DNA of 64,000 nucleotides from an uncultured Collinsella sp. GTDB lineage: Bacteria > Actinomycetota > Coriobacteriia > Coriobacteriales > Coriobacteriaceae. The translations under genes and the position numbers were made by a program. The notes beneath the pieces are model-generated. The model was not told where the DNA came from, did no database searches, and saw only the letters and a list, made by a program, of their open reading frames with translations. The DNA is taken from positions 62,001 to 126,000 of the forward strand of contig CAKUON010000008.1 of assembly GCA_934668875.1 (NCBI GenBank), written 5' to 3'. Shown piece after piece: positions 26,144 through 34,199 of this stretch; within the stretch, counting starts at the first letter, position 1; each line of letters starts with the position of its first letter.

Positions 26144-27478
26144 CTACTCAGTAGCCTCCTCGAGCTCGGAGACATCAAACTCAAAGTCATTACCCGGCAG
26201 AATCGCATTGAGCACAATGCCCACCAGCGAACCCACGGCAAGGCCCGAGAGCGAAATGGTCACGCCGCCCAGCTCCAACACGATAGCTCCGGCAGTGCTG
26301 TACGCAATGCCGAGTGAAAGCACCAGCACCAGGGCGGCCACCAGCACGTTGCGGTTGTTCTGGAAATCGACCTGGTTCTCGATGAGGTTGCGGACGCCCA
26401 CGGCGCTGATCATGCCATAGAGCACGAGAGACACGCCGCCGATCACACACGCCGGCATGGCCGCAATGACAGCCGCGAACTTGGGGCAGAACGAGAGCAC
26501 AATGGCACAACATGCGGCAATGCGAATCACGCGCGGGTCAAACACACGCGTTAGGGCAAGCACACCGGTGTTCTCGCCATAGGTGGTGTTAGCCGGAGCG
26601 CCAAAGAGCGATGCGAGAATGGTCGCCAGGCCGTCGCCGAGCAGCGTGCGATGCAGGCCAGGATCGGCGATGTAGTTGCGCTCGCAGGTAGAGCCGATAG
26701 CCGAGATGTCGCCAATATGCTCGATCATGGTCGCGAAGGCCAGCGGCATGATGGTGATGATGGCCGTCGTGGCAAGACCGCTATCGAACTGCGGACCAAA
26801 GAGCGCAAACACGGTGTTGTCCCATACAATGGGCAGGCCGACCCACGGAGCGGCCGCAACGCCCGAAAAATCAACTTCGCCCAGTGCTGCCGCAACGGCA
26901 TAGCTCACCACGACACCCAGCAAAATCGGCACGATCTTGACCATGCCGCGCCCCCAGATGTTGCAGATCACGATGACGGCCACAGCAACCACAGCGACAA
27001 GCCAGTTGGTCTGGCAGTTGGCGATGGCAGAGCTCGCCAAGATCAAGCCGATGGAAATAACGATGGGGCCAGTCACCACCGGCGGAAAGAAGCGCATGAC
27101 GCGCTTGGCACCAAATGCGCGGAACAGCGCCGCCAGCACCGGATAGAGCAGGCCGGCGCAGGCTACGCCCAGGCAGGCGTAAGGTAAAAGCTCCGTCTCG
27201 CCGTTGGGCGCAATCGCCGCATAGCCTGCGATAAAGGCAAACGATGAACCCAGGAACGCGGGCACCTTGCCACGCGACAGGAAGTGAAAAAGCAGCGTGC
27301 CCAGGCCAGCAAACAAAAGCGTTGCCGAAACTGAAAGACCGGTAAGCACGGGAACCAGAACGGTGGCACCAAACATGGCGAACAGATGCTGCAGGCCGAG
27401 CAAGAACATGCGCGGGCGGCCGAGCGACGATGCATCGTAGATGGCATCGGTGACGGCGGGCGTCGAAGACTGGGACAT
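26144..27478 (-). CDS. Uracil/xanthine permease, NCS2 family (UraA-like)
   Basis: 444 residues. LGLQHLFAMFGATVLVPVLTGLS is the classical N-terminal NCS2 signature, and QNNRNVLVAALVLV and TTYGENTGVLALTRV (near the substrate site) are typical of UraA-like proteins that bring in uracil with protons. The start at 27478 is chosen because AAAGGAC precedes it. It is convergent with the esterase gene. No pyrimidine-operon gene is adjacent. Confidence 0.92.
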   Translation of the reverse strand: MSQSSTPAVTDAIYDASSLGRPRMFLLGLQHLFAMFGATVLVPVLTGLSVSATLLFAGLGTLLFHFLSRGKVPAFLGSSFAFIAGYAAIAPNGETELLPYACLGVACAGLLYPVLAALFRAFGAKRVMRFFPPVVTGPIVISIGLILASSAIANCQTNWLVAVVAVAVIVICNIWGRGMVKIVPILLGVVVSYAVAAALGEVDFSGVAAAPWVGLPIVWDNTVFALFGPQFDSGLATTAIITIMPLAFATMIEHIGDISAIGSTCERNYIADPGLHRTLLGDGLATILASLFGAPANTTYGENTGVLALTRVFDPRVIRIAACCAIVLSFCPKFAAVIAAMPACVIGGVSLVLYGMISAVGVRNLIENQVDFQNNRNVLVAALVLVLSLGIAYSTAGAIVLELGGVTISLSGLAVGSLVGIVLNAILPGNDFEFDVSELEEATE

Positions 27479-27600
27479 GGAAGTCCTTTCGAATGGAAGG
27501 GCGATCAGGCATATCGGATAACCTGCCCGAACGATACGATCCGAACCATTGTACGTGATACTCAATGCCTCGCACGCGCCGTCACCTGCGAACGGTAGCG

Positions 27601-28734
27601 TTACTTCCAGACGCGCTCGGCAATACGCCTGACCAGCGCAATCTTTGCCCACTGCTCGTCCTCGGTCAGCTTATTGCCAATCTCGCAGCTGGCAAAGCCA
27701 CACTGCGGAGACAGATACAGGTTCTCGAGCGGCACGTACTTTGCCGCCTCGCGGATGCGCTCGACGATAACATCCTCGTTCTCGAGCTCTGCCGCCTTGG
27801 TGGTCACCAAGCCCAGCACGACCTTCTTGCCGGGAGCAACGTACTTGAGCGGCTCAAAACCGCCGGCGCGCGGCGTATCGAACTCCAGATAGAACGCGTC
27901 GACGTCCTCGTTGGCGAACAAGTACGGCGCGATGGGGTCATAGCCACCCTCGAAGGCGTAGGTAGAGTGATAGTTGCCGCGGCACACATGCGTGTTGATG
28001 ACCAGATCGTCGGGCTTGCCCGCGATGGCGGCATTGTTGAGCGCCACGCCCAGCTCGCTCACCTTTTGCAGGTCAACCGGGTTCATGCCGGTCTTGGACA
28101 CAAAGTCGGCATCGCAATAGATGCCCCAGGTGCAGTCATCAAATTGGATGTTGCGGCAGCCCGCGGCATACAGGTCGGCAATCACCGTGCGATAAGCGGC
28201 GGCAATGGCGTCGGCAAGCTCCTCATCGGTCTTATAGACGGTGCGCAGGCCCTCCAGCTGACCATCGCAACGATCGAGCGTGACCTCGGAGAAGGTCTGG
28301 ATCGGCGCCGGGATGGTCTGACGCGTGACCTGGCCCTCGTCCTCGAGCGCCTTGACAAACTTAAAGTGTGCAACGAACGGATGGTTCTCGCCGCTGATGG
28401 GACCGGTCACCACAGCGGTATCGGCCGTGGTCTCCTCGTCGTGGAACATATAGCCGGTGCGCGAGGTGCGGCGCTCGATGCCGTTGAGTCCCCACATAAA
28501 ATCGAGGTGCCAGTAGCTGCGGCGGAATTCGCCGTCCGTGATCACTTGCAGGCCGGCAGCCTTCTGCTTGGCCACCAAGTCGCGAATGGCCTCGTCCTCG
28601 ACGGCCTTAAGGCCGGCGTCGTCGAGCGTACCTGCGGCATGGGCGGCACGGGCGTCCTTTACGGTCTGCGGGCGCAGAAAGCTGCCGACAATATCGGCGC
28701 GAAACGGCGCGTTCAGTGTGGTCGAAGTGCTCAT
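27601..28734 (-). CDS. Cobalamin-independent methionine synthase-like protein (MetE C-terminal/YxjG-H type)
   Basis: 377 residues, only the catalytic half of MetE. The N-terminus ADIVGSFLRPQTVKDA and ITDGEFRRSYWHLDF match the family; zinc ligands are expected at the His in THVCRGNYHS and the Cys in LSPQCGFAS. Such short forms transfer methyl groups to homocysteine from an unidentified donor. GGGAGATACCTT precedes the ATG. A LysR gene lies upstream on the same strand. No SAM-responsive riboswitch is seen in the 152 bases upstream. Confidence 0.9.
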   Translation of the reverse strand: MSTSTTLNAPFRADIVGSFLRPQTVKDARAAHAAGTLDDAGLKAVEDEAIRDLVAKQKAAGLQVITDGEFRRSYWHLDFMWGLNGIERRTSRTGYMFHDEETTADTAVVTGPISGENHPFVAHFKFVKALEDEGQVTRQTIPAPIQTFSEVTLDRCDGQLEGLRTVYKTDEELADAIAAAYRTVIADLYAAGCRNIQFDDCTWGIYCDADFVSKTGMNPVDLQKVSELGVALNNAAIAGKPDDLVINTHVCRGNYHSTYAFEGGYDPIAPYLFANEDVDAFYLEFDTPRAGGFEPLKYVAPGKKVVLGLVTTKAAELENEDVIVERIREAAKYVPLENLYLSPQCGFASCEIGNKLTEDEQWAKIALVRRIAERVWK

Positions 28735-28789
28735 AAGGTATCTCCCTTTGTCTTGGTTGCTTTATCCAGACAGAGTATGAGCGTCCGCA

Positions 28790-28860
28790 TCGCTATCGTA
28801 AAATATGCTTTTATAACTGTTTGATATAGGAATTATTTATATTTACAAACAGCAAGAGAC
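28790..28860 (-). promoter_or_regulatory. AT-rich promoter region of the methionine-synthase-like gene
   Basis: The 70 bases around 28800-28855 are AT-rich, in strong contrast to their surroundings, with ATAA/TTAT symmetric patches. This would suit a LysR-controlled promoter; no single site stands out. Confidence 0.3.
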
Positions 28861-28886
28861 GCACGCAGCATATCGCGCCGATGTGG

Positions 28887-29783
28887 CTAGATATGCTGAC
28901 GGATTGCGTCGATATAGGCCCGGCCGTAGCGGGTGAGCGTCGTGTTCTTGCGCGTGATAATGCCGATCTCCATATACTCGTCCACATCGAGCGGAATCGA
29001 AATAATGCCGGGACCGTTGAGCTCATGGCTGATCACGCCCGAGCATACTGTATAGCCGTTAAGGCCCATGGCCAGGTTGAACAGCGTCGCGCGGTCGCGC
29101 ACGCGGATGTTCTTGCGGCGTTCAAACGTCGAGGTCAGCTCCTCGGAATAATAGAACGAGTTATAGCTTCCCTGCTCATAGGACAGGAACGGGTAATCTT
29201 CCAGATCCTCGAGCGTTACGCGAGAGCGGCCCGCCAGCGGATGCTCGGCACACACGAAAACGTGCGGCGCGGCGCAGAAGAGCCCTTCGAATACGAGCTC
29301 GTTGGCCGCCAGCATGCGCTCGATAACCTCGCGATTGTGCTCGGACAGGTACAGGATGCCCAGCTCGCTTTTCATGTGCGCAACGTCTTCGATAATCTCG
29401 TGGGTCTGCTCCTCGCGCAGGGTAAAATCGTAGCGCGCGGCATCGAACTCGCGGATCACGTCGACAAACGCATTGACGGCAAAGGAATAATGCTGGCAGC
29501 TCACGCTAAAATGCGGCACCTGCTCGGACGCACCTTTATATTTGTCCTCGAGCAGATCGGCCTGATCGAGCACCTGGCGCGCGTAGCCCAAAAAGGTCTC
29601 GCCCTCCTCGGACACGATAACGCCCTTGTTGGTGCGCTCAAAGATGTGCACGCCCATCTCGTTTTCGAGCTCGCGGATCGATGCAGTGATCGAAGGCTGC
29701 GACACAAAGAGCCGACGCGAGGCCTCGGTGATGCTGCCGCATTCGGCAACCTTAACGACATACCTGAGCTGCTGGAGCTTCAT
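28887..29783 (-). CDS. LysR-family regulator beside the methionine-synthase-like gene
   Basis: 298 residues. The N-terminal helix-turn-helix reads MKLQQLRYVVKVAECGSITEASRRLFVSQPSITASIRELE, resembling CysL/CysB-type regulators of sulphur metabolism. It lies between a HAD phosphatase and the methyltransferase on the same strand, so it may control methionine or sulphur genes. The HAD gene ends 11 bases upstream of its ATG, so the two are likely cotranscribed. Confidence 0.88.
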   Translation of the reverse strand: MKLQQLRYVVKVAECGSITEASRRLFVSQPSITASIRELENEMGVHIFERTNKGVIVSEEGETFLGYARQVLDQADLLEDKYKGASEQVPHFSVSCQHYSFAVNAFVDVIREFDAARYDFTLREEQTHEIIEDVAHMKSELGILYLSEHNREVIERMLAANELVFEGLFCAAPHVFVCAEHPLAGRSRVTLEDLEDYPFLSYEQGSYNSFYYSEELTSTFERRKNIRVRDRATLFNLAMGLNGYTVCSGVISHELNGPGIISIPLDVDEYMEIGIITRKNTTLTRYGRAYIDAIRQHI

Positions 29784-29793
29784 AGTGGCCTCC

Positions 29794-30702
29794 CTAGGCG
29801 TTCGCGACGCGCGGACCCGCCGCATCTGCCTGGCGCATAAACGGCGGCATCTCCCCCGTCGCGGCGCAGGCGGCAATCTGGTGCAGAGCCTTGGCAACTG
29901 CATCGTCCGCCGCGGCGCCGATATGCCAGCGCGCCGCAGCCGTGACGGCCTCGTTGGCGTTGGCGACTGCAACGGAGTTGGGGACGGCATCAATCATGGG
30001 CAGGTCGTTATCGGAGTCGCCGAACACGGCCACCTCGTCGGGCGTAAGGCCCAGAGCGCGCGCCAGTTCCAGCGCCGCGCAGCCCTTGTCCCAACCGGCC
30101 GGAAGAATGTCGAACAGGCGCACGCGATTGTTGGGGAACACAAGCGAGAGCTCTGGCACCTCGGCAGCAACGCGCTCACGTAGCTCGGCGAGCTCCTCAC
30201 GCGAGCGGGCGCTCCAGATGTTCGCCTTGTAAATTGGAGCGTTGTCGATCGACGGACGGCACGGGGCCTCTTCGCCTTTGAGCCACGCGTTGCCGCCCGA
30301 CTCCATGGCACGGCGCACGCGCTCGGGATCGCGCGTCACGCAATAGGCATCGTTGTCCCAAAAGTCATCACCCAGGCTGTAGACCTTTAGATACGTATCA
30401 TCGGTCTCTTGCTCAAGGTAGTCGGCCAGGCGCATCAGGGCGTCGTTGTCGGTTGCGCGCGATGCGACCACCTCGCCGTCGACAAACATCACCTGTCCGT
30501 TGCAGAAGGCACCGGTCGAAAAGCACTCGGAGCGATTGCGGAACATCCAGCCCATCGCGGACGGCTGACGGCCCGAAACCGGGCCAAAGTGCAGGCCCGC
30601 TGTCTGCATGGCATGAATGCCCTCGATGGCGTAGTCGCTGGCGCCGTCATGCCCAGCCGGAATCAGCGTATCGTCCATATCGGTCAGCACAAGTTTGATC
30701 AT
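29794..30702 (-). CDS. HAD-superfamily (Cof-type) phosphatase
   Basis: 302 residues. The motif DMDDTLIP (DxDxT nucleophile motif) is at residues 8-15, GRQPS carries motif II, and GDSDNDLPM near the C-terminus carries the metal-binding acidic pair. Cof-type HADs dephosphorylate sugar phosphates or cofactor precursors; the substrate is unknown. GAGGAG lies before the ATG at 30702. Confidence 0.88.
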   Translation of the reverse strand: MIKLVLTDMDDTLIPAGHDGASDYAIEGIHAMQTAGLHFGPVSGRQPSAMGWMFRNRSECFSTGAFCNGQVMFVDGEVVASRATDNDALMRLADYLEQETDDTYLKVYSLGDDFWDNDAYCVTRDPERVRRAMESGGNAWLKGEEAPCRPSIDNAPIYKANIWSARSREELAELRERVAAEVPELSLVFPNNRVRLFDILPAGWDKGCAALELARALGLTPDEVAVFGDSDNDLPMIDAVPNSVAVANANEAVTAAARWHIGAAADDAVAKALHQIAACAATGEMPPFMRQADAAGPRVANA

Positions 30703-30742
30703 AAGGTCTCCTCGGTCATTCTTAATCCCATCTATTGTACCG

Positions 30743-30844
30743 ACCTGCCAAAAAGGGACAGGTTTATTTTGGCAGGTTTTATCTGGGAAAATGCAGCGCC
30801 CCCGTTGCCACCTGCCAAAATAAATCTGTCCCTTTTTGGCAGGT
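30743..30844. repeat. Paired inverted repeats carrying TGTCCC
   Basis: A 33-base unit (30744-30776) and its reverse complement (30811-30843, one mismatch) enclose 34 bases. The right copy ends in CTGTCCCTTTTTGGCAGG. Another single copy lies at 51413-51444. It sits between a minus-strand HAD gene and the plus-strand thiamine operon. Confidence 0.8.
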
Positions 30845-30869
30845 GCGTTAGTATAGGGAGCAACAGATT

Positions 30870-30966
30870 CGATGCGGGAGTGCCGGCGGTGCAAGCCACA
30901 AGGCTGAGAGGGCATAGGGCCCAATCCTTTGAACCTGTCAGTTAATGCTGGCGTAGGGAGCATGCC
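30870..30966 (+). ncRNA. TPP riboswitch (THI element)
   Basis: The conserved parts are GGCTGAGA (30902-30909), TGAACCTG (30930-30937) and TGGCGTAGGGA (30949-30959), with a GGGAGTGCC-type 5' part. It binds thiamine pyrophosphate and should shut off the thiamine operon through the terminator that follows. Confidence 0.95.
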
Positions 30967-30975
30967 GCCTTTACA

Positions 30976-31005
30976 GGGGCGCTGTCTATGCACAGCGCCC
31001 CTTTT
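30976..31005 (+). terminator. Expression-platform terminator of the TPP riboswitch
   Basis: GGGGCGCTGT and ACAGCGCCCC pair perfectly, followed by TTTT. The thiM ribosome site AGGAGG lies beyond it, so termination prevents operon expression when TPP is bound. Confidence 0.85.
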
Positions 31006-31027
31006 CTATGCCAAGGAGGCATGTGCA

Positions 31028-31867
31028 GTGATTGATTCGGAACAGCTTAAACAACGTGTAGTCAAGGCCGTGGACGAGATTCGCGCCACCAACCCAATGG
31101 CGGGCTCCATCACCAACACGGTGACGATTGACTTTGTCGCCAACGCGCAGCTCGCCGTGGGCGGCTCGGCCGCCATGGTCTATCTGCCCGACGAGGGCGA
31201 GGCGCTCGTTGCCGGCGGCGGCGCCATCTATCTCAACATGGGCACGCTCTTCCCCATCTACGAACAGACGATTCCCCGCGCGGCCAAGGCGGCACACGAC
31301 GCCGGCAAGCCCTGGGTGCTCGATCCGGTGGGTCTGGGCATCGGTAGCCTGCGCACCCAGCTGGTAAACGAGCTCAAGCAGTACAAGCCCGCCATCGTGC
31401 GCGGCAACGCCTCCGAGATCATCGCGCTTGCCGGCCTGTGGGGTCTTGAGGGCGAGGCAGCCGATCTGAGCCGCGTGCGCGGTGTCGATACCACCGACAC
31501 GGTCGATGCCGCCCGCGATGCCGCCGTGGCGCTCGCCCGCTACACCGGCGGCGCCGTAGTGGTCTCGGGCGAAGTCGACCTGATCACCGACGGCACGACC
31601 GTGGCTAAGTCCCACGGCGGCAGCCCGCTCATGTCCAAGATCACCGGCTGCGGCTGCTCGCAGGGCGGCGTGCTGGCCGTGTACGCCTGCGCTGCCGACC
31701 CGTTTACGGCAGCCATCTGCGGCACCGCCGTCTACAACGTCGCCGGCACGCGTGCCGCCGCTGTCGCCGATGCCCCGGCGAGCTTTAAGGTCGCCTTTAT
31801 CGACGAGCTCTACCGCGCGACCGCCCAAGACATCGCCGATAACCGACTCGAGCTCGAGGAGGCATAA
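31028..31867 (+). CDS. thiM: Hydroxyethylthiazole kinase ThiM
   Basis: 279 residues. It phosphorylates 4-methyl-5-(hydroxyethyl)thiazole in thiamine salvage. Family marks are SITNTVTIDFVANAQLAVGGSAAMV near the N-terminus and the nucleotide-binding regions GNASEIIALAG and TGCGCSQG. It starts at GTG with AGGAGG nine bases upstream. First gene of the TPP-controlled operon, followed after 3 bases by a thiamine-binding protein gene. No thiD is in this operon. Confidence 0.93.
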   Translation: MIDSEQLKQRVVKAVDEIRATNPMAGSITNTVTIDFVANAQLAVGGSAAMVYLPDEGEALVAGGGAIYLNMGTLFPIYEQTIPRAAKAAHDAGKPWVLDPVGLGIGSLRTQLVNELKQYKPAIVRGNASEIIALAGLWGLEGEAADLSRVRGVDTTDTVDAARDAAVALARYTGGAVVVSGEVDLITDGTTVAKSHGGSPLMSKITGCGCSQGGVLAVYACAADPFTAAICGTAVYNVAGTRAAAVADAPASFKVAFIDELYRATAQDIADNRLELEEA

Positions 31868-31870
31868 GTC

Positions 31871-32212
31871 ATGTCCGAGCCCGAAACCAATGCCGGCATG
31901 AACACGCTCGTCGCCGTGGCCATCGCCCCGTGCGGCACCGGCGATGAGCTGTCTGCCGAGGTCGCCGAGGTCGTGCGCGTCATTCGCGAGAGCGGCCTTC
32001 CCAACCGCACCACCTCGATGTTCACCGAGATCGAGGGCGACTGGGACGAGGTCATGCAGGTCGTGCGCGACGCGACCTTTGTGTTGGCGAGCAAGGGCAT
32101 CCGCACCGAAGTCGTGCTCAAGGCAGATATTCGACCCGGATTTACCGACACCATGACCGGCAAACTCGAGCGCATGGAAGCGCAGATCAAAAAGCAGGAG
32201 GAAGCACGATGA
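31871..32212 (+). CDS. Thiamine-binding protein, YkoF/MTH1187 family (DUF77)
   Basis: 113 residues matching the small ferredoxin-like fold of this family: VAIAPCGTGDELSAEVAEVVRVIRESG, SMFTEIEGDWDEVMQVV and IRTEVVLKADIRPG. Members bind thiamine or its precursors and are often found beside thiamine transport or salvage genes. It is between thiM and thiE and overlaps thiE by four bases, so translation is probably coupled. Confidence 0.85.
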   Translation: MSEPETNAGMNTLVAVAIAPCGTGDELSAEVAEVVRVIRESGLPNRTTSMFTEIEGDWDEVMQVVRDATFVLASKGIRTEVVLKADIRPGFTDTMTGKLERMEAQIKKQEEAR

Positions 32213-32904
32213 GCATCCGCGATAACCTTGATATCTCGGCCTATCTGGTACTCGGCCCCGAAAACACGCTCGGGCGCCCCGTGGGCGATGTGGTGGCCCA
32301 GGCACTCGACGCCGGCTTTACCTGCATTCAGGTGCGCTCCAAGGTGGCAAGTGCCCGCGAGATCATCGCGCTGACGGGCGATGCCGCGCAGGCTATCGCA
32401 CAGGCCGGCAAGACCGGTCAGGTCGCCTTGTTGATTGACGACCGTCTTGACTGCGTACTCGCCGCGCGCGAGCAGGGCATCGCTGTCGACGGTGTGCACG
32501 TGGGCCAGAGCGATATTCCCGTCGAGGTCTGTCGCAAGCTGTTGGGCCCCGATGCCATCGTGGGCCTTTCGGCCCGCTGCGAGGAAATGCTCGAGTACGT
32601 CAAAACCGCCGACATGAGCCTGGTCGACTACCTGGGCATCGGCCCGCTCCACGAGACCGAGACCAAGCGCGATTGCGGACGCGCGGCCGATGGCTCCATC
32701 ATCACCAAGAGCTTTGAGGACCTGGCCGCACTCCACGCGGCAAGCCCCGTACCCATCGTGGTGGGCGGCGGCGTCAAGACGGCCGACCTGCCGCAGCTCA
32801 AGGCCACCGGCGTCGATGGCTTCTTTGTGGTGAGCGCCGTCTGCAGTGCCGACGACCCCCACGCCGCAGCTAAGGAGCTCGTCGACACCTGGCAGCAGGC
32901 ATAG
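32209..32904 (+). CDS. thiE: Thiamine phosphate synthase ThiE
   Basis: 231 residues. It joins the thiazole phosphate and hydroxymethylpyrimidine diphosphate into thiamine phosphate. Visible features are IQVRSK (usual QxRxK), LLIDDRLD, GVHVGQSDIP, YLGIGPLHETETK and GGGVKTADLPQL, the phosphate-binding loop. It is the last gene of the operon and starts in the 4-base overlap ATGA with the preceding gene. Confidence 0.94.
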   Translation: MSIRDNLDISAYLVLGPENTLGRPVGDVVAQALDAGFTCIQVRSKVASAREIIALTGDAAQAIAQAGKTGQVALLIDDRLDCVLAAREQGIAVDGVHVGQSDIPVEVCRKLLGPDAIVGLSARCEEMLEYVKTADMSLVDYLGIGPLHETETKRDCGRAADGSIITKSFEDLAALHAASPVPIVVGGGVKTADLPQLKATGVDGFFVVSAVCSADDPHAAAKELVDTWQQA

Positions 32905-32946
32905 GCATAGGCCAAGCAGCTGATTCGCAACCTCATATCTTCAATA

Positions 32947-32996
32947 GCGGAAAGCGCATCCCGGTTCGCACGTCCATTCCGGGATGCGCTTTCCGC
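32947..32996. terminator. Long stem after the thiamine operon
   Basis: Perfect 18-bp arms (32947-32964 and 32979-32996) with a 14-base loop, between the convergent thiamine operon and patatin gene. No T-run, but the stem is very stable. Confidence 0.65.
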
Positions 32997-33005
32997 ATGC
33001 GACTC

Positions 33006-33875
33006 TTACTCCGCCAGATACGCTTCCAGCGCGGGCAAGGTCGCCTCCGCATCGTGGCGGCCGACCTGGTAGATGCGCTCGAGCTCATCCGGTTCGCGGC
33101 ACAGCGACGGCACCTTCACCGACTCGCTCGGCCGCACCACAAAGACCTCGCCGGCAGCCTCGCGACGTGCCAGGTCATCGAGCGTGGCATTGTAGACCTC
33201 ATGCCGATGCTCAAGCGCTGCAACAAACTCCGGGTAGTGACGGAACACGCGACGCAGCATGGGCATCACGCTGTTAGGCTGCTTCACAAAGCCCGCCGGC
33301 TGCGTGAGCACCACGATATTGCGGTCATACCCCTGCGCAAACAGCCATGCGCTGGGGATAGAATCAGCCACGCCACCATCCAGATACTTATGCCCGCCAA
33401 TAGCAACGGGACGCGTCGCCACAGGAATAGCAGACGACGCCCGGATCCACTCGATATCGCGCTCGTCGCCATACGGCAAATCGTGATAGACAGCCTTGCC
33501 CGTCTCGATATCGGTACACACGCACGTAAATCGCATGGGGCAGGCGCGATACGCTTCCAAGTCGATGGGATCGCGCTCGATAGGCACCTCATGATAGGCA
33601 AAATCGGCATTGAACATGTCACCGGTTCGCAGCCAGCTTGTCACGCTCGCATAGCGCTTGTCGGCACAATAGGCCTTGTTGTAGCGAATGGCGCGCCCAA
33701 TCTGCCGCGATTTAAAGTTGTAGCCAAACGCCGCGCCCGCCGAGACACCCACCATATGGTCGCAGGTCAAACCGTGCTCCATCCAAACGTCGAGCACGCC
33801 CGCCGTATACATACCGCGGTAGCCGCCTCCCTCGAGCGCAAGCCCCACCGTGCGCGTCGTATCCGGCTGTGCCAT
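33006..33875 (-). CDS. Patatin-like phospholipase
   Basis: 289 residues. Oxyanion loop GGGYRGMYTAG, the nucleophile elbow GVSAGA with Ser at the GxSxG motif, and DGGVADS with the catalytic Asp are all in place. Such enzymes release fatty acids from membrane lipids; cellular role unknown. The start at 33875 has GGAGATGG upstream. It is divergent from the GGDEF/EAL gene. Confidence 0.92.
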   Translation of the reverse strand: MAQPDTTRTVGLALEGGGYRGMYTAGVLDVWMEHGLTCDHMVGVSAGAAFGYNFKSRQIGRAIRYNKAYCADKRYASVTSWLRTGDMFNADFAYHEVPIERDPIDLEAYRACPMRFTCVCTDIETGKAVYHDLPYGDERDIEWIRASSAIPVATRPVAIGGHKYLDGGVADSIPSAWLFAQGYDRNIVVLTQPAGFVKQPNSVMPMLRRVFRHYPEFVAALEHRHEVYNATLDDLARREAAGEVFVVRPSESVKVPSLCREPDELERIYQVGRHDAEATLPALEAYLAE

Positions 33876-33894
33876 GTGACCATCTCCGTTCCTG

Positions 33895-33906
33895 CGTTTT
33901 AAAACG
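33895..33906. promoter_or_regulatory. 12-bp palindrome between patatin and the GGDEF/EAL gene
   Basis: CGTTTTAAAACG is fully palindromic and lies 20 bases upstream of the patatin start. The rest of 33876-34199 has no gene, only one DnaA-box-like TTATCAACA near 34054. Confidence 0.3.
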
Positions 33907-34199
33907 GGACAAGTATACCCGTCAACATATATCGACTCAGTCGCATTTTCATCGAACATCGCATTGTCGCGCTACCGCTTGGCGAATAGTAGCCGCCAAC
34001 AGCATGGACACCCATATATAATTGCGTACTGTTGTTTACGCTACTCAGCAGTTATCAACAGCGAACATTAGCCGGCAAAGTAACTCAACAACGCAGCAAG
34101 GCGGGGGCCTGGATACACGCAAGGCGCCGAGCAACGACGCGTGTACACTACGAGCTCGCCCGACGCCATCCGCCCCGACCTCAGAAAGCCGCTTACAAC

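Noticed and set aside
28735..28886. SAM-responsive riboswitch before the methionine-synthase-like gene
   Set aside because: The region is AT-rich and lacks the S-box conserved blocks.
34054..34062. DnaA box TTATCAACA as part of an origin
   Set aside because: Only one box and no dnaA, dnaN or AT-rich unwinding element nearby.
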